A DNA stretch of 13,463 nucleotides. It comes from JBMOGA01 sp049318625. GTDB taxonomy: Bacteria > Pseudomonadota > Alphaproteobacteria > Rhizobiales > Hyphomicrobiaceae. Location: assembly GCA_049318625.1 (NCBI GenBank), contig JBMOGA010000081.1, positions 1-13,463 of the forward strand. Direction: 5' to 3'. The position numbers were made by a program, and so were the translations under genes. Shown piece by piece: positions 6,100 to 13,178 of the stretch. Within the stretch, counting starts at the first letter, position 1. Each line of letters starts with the position of its first letter. The notes beneath the pieces are model-generated. The model had not been told where the DNA came from. It saw only the letters and a list, made by a program, of their open reading frames with translations, and searched no databases.

Positions 6100-7114
6100 G
6101 CGCGATCATCAATCCGTTGCGCGACCACAGATTGTTGAGGCCGCGCTCGAGCTTCAGGGCCGACCGCATGCCGAGATTGCGGTCGAAGATCTCGCCGTAG
6201 TTCCCGACCTGACGAATGACGTTGAAGGCCCAGGCCGGATCGAGGCCTAGCAGCTTGCCGAGGCTGCCGTCCCCGCCGAGCAGGCGACGGGCCTCCCCCG
6301 GCCCGGTTGCCCGCTGCTGCTCGGCATTGGCCGAGGTGACGCCGAGTTCCTCGGCGGCGATCAGGGCATTCAAGGTCCAGCGGACCATGAGGAACCAGCG
6401 ATCGTCGCCCTCGCGGATCATCGGGCCGAGCGGCTCGCGCGAAATGTTCTCCGGCAGCAGCACATGGTCGGCCGGCGCCTCGATCCGGTTGCGGACAGCG
6501 GCAAGCTGAGTGCCCTCGCCGGCAATGGCGACGCAGCCTTTCGCCAGATAGTGCCGCAGCGCATCCTCGAAGCGGGGCGCCGGGATCAGCTCGACCTTCA
6601 TACGGCGCAGGCTGAAGAAATCGGCGACCGCCTGCTCGGCCGGACTGCCGCTCTCGACACAGATCGTGGCACTCGTCAGTTCGAGCACGCTGGAAAGGGC
6701 CTGCGCGCGGCGCACCAGAAGTTTGTGACCGTCGTGGAACAGCGTCGATACGAAGATGGGACCGTTCTCGGCGTCGCGCGTCAGCGTCCAGGTGGACGAT
6801 CGGGCGAGGATGTCGATCTGGCCGCTGGTCAACGCCGCGAACCGCTCGGCAACCGTGACTGGGCGATAGCGTACCGCTTCGCGGCGGCCGATTACGGCGG
6901 CGGCCAGCGCCTGGCAGAAATCGATCTCGAAGCCCGACCAGTTGCCCCGATCGTCGGATTCGGCGAAGCCCGGAACGCCGGCCCCGACGCCGCACACGAC
7001 CACGCCGCGCGCCTTGATGTCCTCGAGCGTGCCGGTTGGCTGGGCCTCGGCCATGGCCAACGGCATCACGGCTGCCACGAGTGCCACGACCGTTCGGAGC
7101 AGAAAAATGATCAC
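6086..7114 (-). CDS. AapJ-like periplasmic amino-acid-binding protein
   Basis: A 342-residue substrate-binding protein of the general L-amino-acid ABC transporter type (AapJ/BztA group, family 3). After a signal peptide ending near A-E-A (22-24) it has T-L-E-D-I-K-A-R-G-V-V-V-C-G-V. Next come G-N-W-S-G-F-E-I-D-F-C-Q-A-L-A-A-A-V, then R-F-A-A-L-T-S-G-Q-I-D and S-T-W-T-L-T-R-D, all characteristic. The C terminus has N-I-S-R-E-P-L-G-P, R-W-F-L-M-V-R-W-T-L-N-A-L-I, Q-V-G-N-Y-G-E-I-F-D-R-N and G-L-N-N-L-W-S, as in AapJ. The N-T-G-L-P-G-F ligand loop of AapJ reads G-A-G-V-P-G-F here, and the T-T-D-A segment reads A-G-E-G, so specificity may differ. The start is GTG at 7114, after GGAAGG. No permease or ATPase genes adjoin it, so it is an orphan component. 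It is divergent from metC. Confidence 0.88.
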   Translation of the reverse strand: MIIFLLRTVVALVAAVMPLAMAEAQPTGTLEDIKARGVVVCGVGAGVPGFAESDDRGNWSGFEIDFCQALAAAVIGRREAVRYRPVTVAERFAALTSGQIDILARSSTWTLTRDAENGPIFVSTLFHDGHKLLVRRAQALSSVLELTSATICVESGSPAEQAVADFFSLRRMKVELIPAPRFEDALRHYLAKGCVAIAGEGTQLAAVRNRIEAPADHVLLPENISREPLGPMIREGDDRWFLMVRWTLNALIAAEELGVTSANAEQQRATGPGEARRLLGGDGSLGKLLGLDPAWAFNVIRQVGNYGEIFDRNLGMRSALKLERGLNNLWSRNGLMIAPPFR

Positions 7115-7190
7115 GATGCCTTCCGGTTTGGGTGGGCCGGCGCGTCATCGCCCTGCCCTGGTCTCTGCGAAAGCACGGGCCTGGATCACT

Positions 7191-7205
7191 GGTCAAGTCT
7201 TGACC
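7191..7205. promoter_or_regulatory. Perfect palindrome between aapJ-like gene and metC
   Basis: GGTCAAG-T-CTTGACC is a perfect 7-bp inverted repeat with a one-base centre, midway in the 151-bp divergent spacer. Each arm also contains TTGACC, a good -35 hexamer, one facing metC and one facing the binding-protein gene. The -10 positions at 17-base spacing are poor (CACAGG at 7223-7228 for metC). A dimeric regulator bound here could control both genes at once. The regulator is unknown. Confidence 0.5.
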
Positions 7206-7265
7206 TTGGGGCATCGTTGGTCCACAGGCCTTGGTTCCCCCCGGCTTCCAACAGGCGCGCTAACC

Positions 7266-8447
7266 ATGTCCGGATCCGATGACCACTCCCCCCGGCGCAC
7301 CGCCACCGACATCATCCATCACGGGCGCAATCCGTCCGACCAGTACGGTTTCGTCAACACGCCGGTCTACCGGGGGTCGACCGTCCTCTATCCGACACTC
7401 GCCAAGATCGAGAACCGCGACCAGCCCTTCACGTACGGGCGCCGCGGCACCCCGACGGTGCGCGCGCTCGAGGCCGGGATTGCCCATCTCGAGGGCGGCG
7501 CGCACACGGTGCTGGCGCCGTCCGGCTACGGGGCGGTCTCGCTTGCGCTGCTGTCGTTCGTGGAGGCGGGCGACCACATCCTGATGACGGACAGCGTGTA
7601 CCAGCCGACACGCAAGTTGTGCGAAGGGTTGCTGAAGCGACTGGGCGTCGAGACCAGCTACTACGATCCGCTGATCGGGGCCGGCATCGCCGAACTCATC
7701 CGGCCCAATACGCGGCTGGTCTACACCGAGAGCCCCGGTTCGCAGACCTTCGAGGTGCAGGACCTCCCGGCCATTGCTGAGGCCGCGCACGCCCGCGGGA
7801 TCTTCGTGCTGTGCGACAACACCTGGGCCAGCCCTCTTTATTTCAAGCCTTTCGCCCATGGGGCCGACGTGTCCATTCAGGCGTGCACGAAATACGTGGT
7901 GGGTCACGCCGATGCGATGCTCGGCGCCGTGACCACCAACGCGCGGGCGAAAAGCTACGTCGAGCGGGGCTTCGATCAGACCGGCATGTGCGCAGGGTCG
8001 GAGGAGACCTTCCTCGGATTGCGCGGCCTGCGGACGATCCATGTGCGCCTCGAGCGGCACTGGAAAAGCGGGCTCGACATGGCGGAGTGGCTCGCCGGGC
8101 GGCCGGAAGTCGCGCGCGTGCTGCATCCAGCACTCCCCTCCGATCCTGGCCATGCGCTGTGGAAACGCGATTTTCTTGGCGCTTCCGGCCTGTTCGCGGT
8201 GGTCCTCAAGCCCTGTTCGAAAACCGCGCTCGCCGCCATGCTGGACGGGCTCCAGCTGTTCGGCATGGGCTTTTCCTGGGGCGGCTTCGAGAGCCTCGTC
8301 GTGCCGTTCGATCCGCGCAGCTATCGCACCGCGACGCAGTGGAACGATCCAGGCCCGGCGTTGCGCATCCACATCGGCCTCGAGGACGTCGCCGATCTGA
8401 AGGCGGACCTCGCCGCGGGCTTCGCCCGTCTCGCGGCCGCCGCTTAG
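7266..8447 (+). CDS. metC: Cystathionine beta-lyase
   Basis: A 393-residue PLP enzyme of the Cys/Met metabolism (trans-sulfuration) family. It should cleave cystathionine to homocysteine, pyruvate and ammonia in the cytosol, feeding methionine synthesis. Visible features: Y-G-R-R-G-T-P-T near the N terminus, the PLP-phosphate loop A-P-S-G-Y-G-A-V-S-L-A-L, D-H-I-L-M-T-D-S-V-Y, C-D-N-T-W-A-S-P-L-Y, and the Schiff-base lysine K209 in A-C-T-K-Y-V-V-G-H-A-D. F-S-W-G-G-F-E-S-L near the C terminus favours beta-lyase over gamma-synthase. The ATG at 7266 follows ACAGG at 7251-7255. A longer in-frame reading from 6942 overlaps the divergent gene and its promoter and is not protein-like. It converges on the TauE-type permease, with a 10-bp gap. 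Some family members also act as cysteine desulfhydrases. Confidence 0.93.
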   Translation: MSGSDDHSPRRTATDIIHHGRNPSDQYGFVNTPVYRGSTVLYPTLAKIENRDQPFTYGRRGTPTVRALEAGIAHLEGGAHTVLAPSGYGAVSLALLSFVEAGDHILMTDSVYQPTRKLCEGLLKRLGVETSYYDPLIGAGIAELIRPNTRLVYTESPGSQTFEVQDLPAIAEAAHARGIFVLCDNTWASPLYFKPFAHGADVSIQACTKYVVGHADAMLGAVTTNARAKSYVERGFDQTGMCAGSEETFLGLRGLRTIHVRLERHWKSGLDMAEWLAGRPEVARVLHPALPSDPGHALWKRDFLGASGLFAVVLKPCSKTALAAMLDGLQLFGMGFSWGGFESLVVPFDPRSYRTATQWNDPGPALRIHIGLEDVADLKADLAAGFARLAAAA

Positions 8448-8457
8448 CCCGCCACGC

Positions 8458-9288
8458 TCAACCGACGAGCGCGATCAGGAAGCGCAGACCGATCACGCCC
8501 AGAAATGCGGCGAACAGCAGTTCGAGGGTGCGCCGCGCGATGCCATGGGCCGCCCTGACGCCGAGGGGGGCGGCGAGAACACCCGCCGGCATGGTGAGCG
8601 CGACGCCGATCAGGCTCACGTAGCCGAGCGACAGCGGCGGCAGGCTCGGGGCGTTCCAGCCCGCCCAGATGAACCCTGCGGCGGCCGGCACGGCAATCAA
8701 CGGACCGAACCCGGCGCTCGTGCCGACAGCCTGGGTGATCGGACGGCCGTAGAGGGTCAGCAGCATCGTGATGAAGGCCCCGCCGCCGATCGACAGCAGC
8801 GTGGAGACCATGCCGACGAAGGCCCCGTAGGCCTCGATACCGAGGCTCGGCGGCAAATCGCTGCCGAGCCGCCAACTCGCGCGGCCGAACACCAGCTTCC
8901 AGCACATGATCGTGGCGAACAGAACCCAGACGACGCGCATGAGGTCGGCCGGCGCGAAGCGCGCGACCCAGACGCCGAGCCCGACGCCGAGCAACACCGG
9001 CACGGCAAGACGGCGCAACACGGCCAGATCCAGCGACCCCTTGGCCCGGTGCGCCATGACGGAGCGCAAGCTCGTCGGGATCATGACGGCGAGCGAGGTG
9101 CCGACCGCAAGTTGCATCCGCACGTCCTCCGGGACGCCGGTGAGACGGAACAACTCGTACAGCACGGGGACCGCGACGGCGCCGCCGCCGATGCCGAAGA
9201 AGCCCGAGAGGAAGCCCATCGCCGCGCCGGACGCGACCAGCGCCATGCCCAGCAGAACGAGCTCCGAAGTCGGAAGTTCCGATCCCAT
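8458..9288 (-). CDS. TauE/SafE (TSUP) family membrane permease
   Basis: A 276-residue integral membrane protein of the TauE/SafE family, formerly DUF81, whose members export sulfite or sulfoacetate or move related anions across the inner membrane. The internal duplication of the family is clear. G-F-F-G-I-G-G-G at 29-36 and L-A-V-G-T-S-L at 60-66 in the first half are mirrored by S-I-G-G-G at 166-170 and A-V-G-T-S-A at 187-192 in the second. About seven or eight hydrophobic segments are visible. The ATG at 9288 has GGAGAG just upstream, whereas an in-frame start at 9402 lies inside dusA. It is 19 bp downstream of dusA on the same strand, so it is probably co-transcribed. Convergent metC makes a sulfur-compound substrate attractive, but that is inference. 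Confidence 0.9.
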   Translation of the reverse strand: MGSELPTSELVLLGMALVASGAAMGFLSGFFGIGGGAVAVPVLYELFRLTGVPEDVRMQLAVGTSLAVMIPTSLRSVMAHRAKGSLDLAVLRRLAVPVLLGVGLGVWVARFAPADLMRVVWVLFATIMCWKLVFGRASWRLGSDLPPSLGIEAYGAFVGMVSTLLSIGGGAFITMLLTLYGRPITQAVGTSAGFGPLIAVPAAAGFIWAGWNAPSLPPLSLGYVSLIGVALTMPAGVLAAPLGVRAAHGIARRTLELLFAAFLGVIGLRFLIALVG

Positions 9289-9307
9289 TGTTCTCTCCGG
9301 AGCGCCG

Positions 9308-10339
9308 TCAGGCGGCGGCGCCCTGCCGGCGGGCGCCCGTGTCGTCCCCGGTCCGGCCTTCCGCGATCGCCAGTGCGGCCCGCAGAACCTCGCCGTCCGC
9401 ATCCGGCCGTACCGCCTGCTCGGAGAGATGACGGCGGAATGCGCGGCCGCGCGGGCGTCCGTGGTAGAGGCCGAGGACGTGGCGCGCGATATTGTTCAAT
9501 CGCCCGCCGGCCGCAAGGTGGCTCTCGACATAGGGGATCAGCGCCTGGAGCGCCTCGGCGCGGCCAGCTGGCGCGCGGTCATCACCGAAGAAGCGGCGAT
9601 CGACGTCGGCCAGCAGATAGGGGGTCTGGTAGGCCGCGCGGCCGAGCATCACCCCGTCGAGGGCCACGTCATCGCGCGGGGCCAGCAGCGCCTCCGCCTC
9701 GTCTAGCGAGCCGATACCGCCGTTGACGACGACGGTGAGGTCCGGATGGGCGGCCTTGAGGCGGAACACCCGGCCATAGTCGAGTGGCGGGACTTCCCGG
9801 TTCTCCTTGGGCGAGAGGCCCTGCAGCCAGGCCTTGCGAGCGTGGACGACGAAGACGCGGCAGCCGGCAGCGGCAACGGTTGTCACGAACCGTTCGAGGT
9901 CGGCCTCGCTGTCCTGGTCGTCGATGCCGATGCGGCACTTGACGGTGACCGGTATGGCGACGCGGGCCCGCATGGCGGCGACACACTCGGCGACGAGGAC
10001 GGGCTCCGCCATCAGGCAGGCGCCGAAGCGCCCCTCCTGCACCCGGTCCGACGGACAGCCGACGTTCAGGTTGATCTCGTCGTAGCCGTAGTCGGCGCCG
10101 ATGACGGCGGCGGCGGCGAGATCTGCCGGGTCCGAGCCGCCGAGCTGGAGGGCGACCGGGTGCTCCTCGGGCGAATAGCCGAGCAGCCTGTCGCGCTTGC
10201 CGTGCAACACCGCCGCGGCGGTCACCATCTCGGTGTAGAGCCGCGCGCGCCCGGTCAGCCGACGGTGGAACATCCGGCAGTGCCGGTCTGTCCAGTCCAT
10301 CATCGGCGCGACGCTGAATTTGTGGCTCAACGCTTTCAT
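9308..10339 (-). CDS. dusA: tRNA-dihydrouridine synthase A
   Basis: A 343-residue FMN enzyme that reduces uridines in the tRNA D-loop to dihydrouridine with NADPH. The TIM barrel begins S-V-A-P-M-M-D-W-T-D-R-H, typical of DusA. Next come L-Y-T-E-M-V-T, then A-L-Q-L-G-G, and then I-N-L-N-V-G-C-P-S-D-R-V with the catalytic cysteine C95, followed by G-R-F-G-A-C-L-M. H-A-R-K-A-W-L-Q-G-L-S-P-K-E-N-R is the DusA-specific loop, and V-N-G-G-I and M-L-G-R-A-A-Y form the FMN-phosphate site. Length fits the family. The ATG at 10339 matches the conserved N terminus. It has no clear ribosome site and overlaps the stop of a 4-codon upstream frame starting at 10350 (ATGA overlap at 10339-10336). The gene leads a likely two-gene operon with the TauE-type permease. 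Confidence 0.95.
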   Translation of the reverse strand: MKALSHKFSVAPMMDWTDRHCRMFHRRLTGRARLYTEMVTAAAVLHGKRDRLLGYSPEEHPVALQLGGSDPADLAAAAVIGADYGYDEINLNVGCPSDRVQEGRFGACLMAEPVLVAECVAAMRARVAIPVTVKCRIGIDDQDSEADLERFVTTVAAAGCRVFVVHARKAWLQGLSPKENREVPPLDYGRVFRLKAAHPDLTVVVNGGIGSLDEAEALLAPRDDVALDGVMLGRAAYQTPYLLADVDRRFFGDDRAPAGRAEALQALIPYVESHLAAGGRLNNIARHVLGLYHGRPRGRAFRRHLSEQAVRPDADGEVLRAALAIAEGRTGDDTGARRQGAAA

Positions 10340-10359
10340 ATAACGAGCATTTATCCGTA

Positions 10360-10378
10360 TCGGTCGATCGTAGACCGA
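10360..10378 (-). promoter_or_regulatory. Inverted repeat around a possible dusA -10 box
   Basis: TCGGTC (10360-10365) and GACCGA (10373-10378) are perfect 6-bp arms separated by seven bases. On the minus strand those seven bases contain TACGAT (10372-10367), four of six to a -10 box. Initiation there would give a leader of about 20 bases before dusA. No convincing -35 is seen at 16-18 bases. The coincidence of arms and hexamer could be a control site or chance. Confidence 0.3.
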
Positions 10379-10550
10379 GCTATCCCTTGTGCGCAGGCTC
10401 CGCAGCCCGGCGGGTGGCGTTTGTCCACTGTCCCTACCCCGCTTCATCCAGAAAATACAGGTCCGGATTTCGATCCTTGGCCGGATCAACGGCCGGTTGG
10501 GCCCGGGCGGGGGCGCCGTGCGTGGTGCCGCCTCCATGAATCGGTCATGA

Positions 10551-10578
10551 TTGACGAGCGTGCTTGTTTGCAATGCTT
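10551..10578 (+). promoter_or_regulatory. Possible promoter of the small exported protein gene
   Basis: TTGACG at 10551-10556 matches the -35 consensus at five of six bases. The best -10 at a 16-base spacing is AATGCT (10573-10578), only three of six, so the assignment is tentative. The ATG follows about 37 bases later, with a GGGAG ribosome site at 10601-10605. Confidence 0.3.
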
Positions 10579-10614
10579 TGCGTCCGATTCGAAACAATCC
10601 GGGAGAACTGCCCC

Positions 10615-11049
10615 ATGAGATTTTCATCCGCGCTTCGCACCGCGCTGCTGGCGTTCGCCGCCTCGATGGCCACGATCACCGCGAGCTTGGCCGACAGCGG
10701 CACCGTGTCGCTCACGATCTACAAGGCCGGATGGTTCATCGGCGGCTCCGGTGGCGGCGGCACCCTCAGCTTCCGCGGCCGGCAATATGCGCTCACGACC
10801 GGTGGCCTGGACTATGGCCTCGTGTTCGGCGGCTCGAAAACGTACCTGCGCGGACGGGTGACCAACATCAGCCGGCCGTCGGATGTCGAAGGGGTCTACG
10901 GCGCTGCAGGCGCCGGGCTCGCACTCGGCTCGGGCGCACGCGCGATCGTGCTGACCAACCAAAAGGGTGCCGTGCTCGAATTGACCGGCCGGCAAGTCGG
11001 TTTGATGGCGAACGCGGACCTGAGCGGGCTCGTCATCAGCCTGAAATAG
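10615..11049 (+). CDS. Small exported glycine-rich protein of unknown function
   Basis: A 144-residue protein with a signal peptide: R2 and R8, a hydrophobic stretch through about residue 23, and S-L-A at 24-26 before D-S-G. The mature 118 residues are rich in glycine and alternating hydrophobics, suggesting a compact beta structure. Notable patterns are Y-K-A-G-W-F-I-G-G-S-G-G-G-G at 36-49, G-V-Y-G-A-A-G-A-G-L-A at 93-103, and L-T-N-Q-K-G-A-V-L-E-L-T-G-R-Q-V-G at 113-129. The last part faintly recalls SYLF or DUF1134/EipA-type lipid-envelope domains, but no family can be claimed. There are no cysteines and no anchor, so it is likely periplasmic. The ATG at 10615 has a clear GGGAG site 9 bases upstream. 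The methyltransferase gene begins 71 bp later on the same strand. Confidence 0.8.
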   Translation: MRFSSALRTALLAFAASMATITASLADSGTVSLTIYKAGWFIGGSGGGGTLSFRGRQYALTTGGLDYGLVFGGSKTYLRGRVTNISRPSDVEGVYGAAGAGLALGSGARAIVLTNQKGAVLELTGRQVGLMANADLSGLVISLK

Positions 11050-11120
11050 GGTTCCGTCGCCCGGGGCTCGCAGCTCTCGCACAAGGTTGTCGATGTGGCC
11101 GTCTCCATTCAGCAGTCGAA

Positions 11121-12236
11121 ATGATCAGGGACGGCCATTTCGAAATTTTCCTCGGGACCGCGCCGGGCCTCGAGGCCGCGCTGTGCGACGAGGTGCGCGG
11201 CAAGGGGTTCAATTCGCCGAAGGCGATCCCCGGCGGCGTCACGATCAAGGGAGGATGGCCCGAGGTCTGGCGCGCCAACCTCTGGGTCCGCGGCGCCGGT
11301 CGCGTGCTGGCGCGCCTCGCCTCGTTCCGGGTTCTGCATCTGGCCGATCTCGACACGCGGGCGCGGCAGGTCGCCTGGCGCGAGGTGCTGCGCCCCGACG
11401 TGCCGTTCCGCGTCGAGGTGACCTGCAAGAAGTCGCGGATCTATCATTCCGGCGCCGCGGCCGAGCGCATCGAAACCGCGATCCGGGAGGAACTCGGCGC
11501 GCCGCTCTCGCCGGACGCCGCGGTCGTCGTGCGGGCGCGCATCGAGCACGACCTTTGCACCCTCGGCGTCGACACGTCGGGCGATCTGCTGCACCGGCGC
11601 GGGCACAAGGAAGCCGTCAGCAAGGCGCCGATGCGGGAGACCATGGCGTCGCTGTTCCTGCGGCAGTGCGGCTATGACGGCACCGAGCCGGTGGTCGATC
11701 CGATGTGCGGGTCCGGCACGTTCGTCATCGAGGCGGCGGAGATCGCGGCCCGGCTCAATCCCGGCCGCTCGCGACACTTCGCGTTCGAGCTGTTCGCGAA
11801 TTTCGACGCGGCGGCCTGGCAGCGCATGCGGGACGCCAACAGCGGGCGCACGCCGACCGTCCGCTTCTACGGCAGCGATCGCGATGCCGGCGCGATCGGC
11901 ATGAGCCGCGAGAACGCGGAGCGTGCCGGCGTCACAGCTTTCACGGAATTCCGGCAGTGCACGGTCAGCGACGTCACGCGCCCCGAAGGGCCAGCGGGGC
12001 TCGTCATCGTCAATCCGCCCTATGGCACGCGCATCGGCGAGAAGACCAAGCTGTATCCGCTCTATCGCGCCATGGGGCAGACGCTGACGACGCGCTTCAC
12101 CGGCTGGCGTGTCGGGATCATCACGAGCGACGCGACGCTGGCCCGCGCGACCGGCCTGCCGTTTCTGCCGGCCGCCGCGCCGGTGCCCCATGGCGGCCTG
12201 CGGGTGACGCTGTTCCAGACCGGGCCGCTGGCCTGA
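11121..12236 (+). CDS. THUMP-domain class I RNA methyltransferase, RlmL-like
   Basis: A 371-residue SAM-dependent methyltransferase of the RlmL/TrmN group (COG0116 type), expected to make N2-methylguanosine in 23S rRNA or a related RNA. The first 165 residues, beginning F-E-I-F-L-G-T-A-P-G-L-E, are the ferredoxin-like plus THUMP RNA-binding part. Y-R-R-G-H-K-style sequence appears as L-H-R-R-G-H-K-E-A-V-S-K-A-P-M-R-E-T. The SAM motif D-P-M-C-G-S-G-T-F is at 193-201, G-S-D-R-D is the acidic loop, and the catalytic N-P-P-Y-G is at 298-302. It is half the size of E. coli RlmKL because the C-terminal RlmK half is absent, as is common outside gammaproteobacteria. The ATG at 11121 lacks a strong ribosome site; no in-frame alternative nearby looks better. 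It converges on the six-cysteine protein gene. Exact target base is inferred. Confidence 0.88.
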   Translation: MIRDGHFEIFLGTAPGLEAALCDEVRGKGFNSPKAIPGGVTIKGGWPEVWRANLWVRGAGRVLARLASFRVLHLADLDTRARQVAWREVLRPDVPFRVEVTCKKSRIYHSGAAAERIETAIREELGAPLSPDAAVVVRARIEHDLCTLGVDTSGDLLHRRGHKEAVSKAPMRETMASLFLRQCGYDGTEPVVDPMCGSGTFVIEAAEIAARLNPGRSRHFAFELFANFDAAAWQRMRDANSGRTPTVRFYGSDRDAGAIGMSRENAERAGVTAFTEFRQCTVSDVTRPEGPAGLVIVNPPYGTRIGEKTKLYPLYRAMGQTLTTRFTGWRVGIITSDATLARATGLPFLPAAAPVPHGGLRVTLFQTGPLA

Positions 12237-12245
12237 CGAGCCGGT

Positions 12246-12863
12246 TCAGCCCTTGCCAACCTTCTCGGGGCATTTCTGACGCAGCAGCTTGTTGATCTCT
12301 TTCAGCATCGGCTTGTGGAACAGCCCGAGCTTGTCCTCGAGCTTGGCGGCCGCCCAGACCATCGTCTTGAGGCCGCTCGGCCCGTCGACCTTCTTGACGT
12401 TGACCCAGACCTTCCTGGCCTCGCCGCCCTTGAAGTCGATCTTGGGCGCGAGCGTCACCTTGAGTTTCGACACCTGATCCTCCGAGACGATGTCGCAGGT
12501 CGCGGTGTGCTCGGGAAATCTGAAGGTGTGCTCGGGCTGGCTCATGGCAGCGACGAGGTCGGCGCGCGGGAGGCTCAGCTGCACGGTGCAGCGGGCGTCG
12601 CCCATGTTCCAGCTCATCATGGAGGCGGCCTCGGCGCCATACTTCACCGCCTCCCGCGACCATGTCTTGGCCAGCGTGCACTTGAGGTCGTCGCCCTGGG
12701 CCGGCTTCCTGACGACGATGGTGCACAGCCGCATCTCGCAGGCCAGCACGTCGTCCTTGTCGGAGGGCCGCTCTTCGAGCCGCGGCGACTTGGCCATGGC
12801 GAGAGCCGCCCCTGCCGTCACGGCCAGGGTTGCAATCAGCAGACGGGCTAGCGGTCGTTTCAT
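12246..12863 (-). CDS. Exported six-cysteine protein of unknown function
   Basis: A 205-residue protein with a signal peptide: K2 and R3, hydrophobic L-L-I-A-T-L-A-V, and A-M-A near 22-24 before K-S-P. The mature part has six cysteines (42, 47, 62, 92, 123, 198), an even number suggesting up to three disulfides and a periplasmic location. It is rich in lysine, unlike its neighbours, with a basic C-terminal third (K-V-W-V-N-V-K-K-V-D, then K-P-M-L-K-E-I-N-K-L-L-R-Q-K). No catalytic motif or named family is recognised. I chose the ATG at 12863 because a signal peptide follows directly. An in-frame start at 12980 would add 39 proline- and arginine-rich residues that hide the signal. Its stop is 9 bp from the stop of the convergent methyltransferase gene. 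Confidence 0.75.
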   Translation of the reverse strand: MKRPLARLLIATLAVTAGAALAMAKSPRLEERPSDKDDVLACEMRLCTIVVRKPAQGDDLKCTLAKTWSREAVKYGAEAASMMSWNMGDARCTVQLSLPRADLVAAMSQPEHTFRFPEHTATCDIVSEDQVSKLKVTLAPKIDFKGGEARKVWVNVKKVDGPSGLKTMVWAAAKLEDKLGLFHKPMLKEINKLLRQKCPEKVGKG

Positions 12864-13178
12864 GGGCTCGTCGATACCGGCCAATTGTGGCAACGGCGGG
12901 TGAGGGGCGGTGGGCGCGACGGCGAAGAGGCCGGGCCGCGAGGTCCGGTGCCGCGGCCGCATCGCGGTACCCGACGCCATGTTCCCACGTCTCGACAGGC
13001 CAGAACGCCGGTGGCCGCTCTTTCGCGTGGCGCGACCAGCCCCAACTCCAATATATTTTCGACAATCGGGAAATCTTCATTGCTGTCTTCATTTCTTATC
13101 GGGCTAGCCAGACACTCCCTTTCGATATAGAAATCGACCTGTAATTCACGACCTTCGTCAACGATTTTGTGGTGGGTC
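12864..13178. other. Divergent intergenic region with an AT-richer right half
   Basis: This 315-bp spacer lies between the six-cysteine protein gene (minus) and the caspase-like gene (plus). Up to about 13030 it is as GC-rich as the rest of the window. From about 13040 to 13178 it is clearly AT-richer, with runs such as ATATATTTTC near 13070 and a TATAGA hexamer at 13126-13131. No good -35 is found 17 bases upstream of that hexamer. The base shift suggests the promoter area of the caspase-like gene, possibly part of an acquired segment. No RNA gene or repeat was recognised. Confidence 0.5.

Larger units (their letters stand above)
10340..10614. other. Divergent intergenic region, dusA / small exported protein
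   Basis: This 275-bp spacer separates two divergent genes and must hold both promoters. On the dusA side it has an inverted repeat at 10360-10378. On the right it has a TTGACG hexamer at 10551-10556. The middle (about 10385-10545) is GC-rich with no recognisable gene, RNA or repeat. Open frames crossing it are in-frame extensions of flanking genes without conserved content. Confidence 0.6.

Noticed and set aside
6942..7265. N-terminal extension of metC
   Set aside because: The added residues lie over the divergent gene and its promoter and do not resemble any MetC N terminus.
10340..10627. N-terminal extension of dusA
   Set aside because: Extends through the divergent promoter region; the conserved DusA start S-V-A-P-M-M-D-W follows the ATG at 10339 closely.
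10551..11120. Fusion of upstream sequence to the RlmL-like methyltransferase
   Set aside because: That frame runs out of phase through the small exported protein gene, which has its own signal peptide and ribosome site. The methyltransferase fold begins just after 11121.
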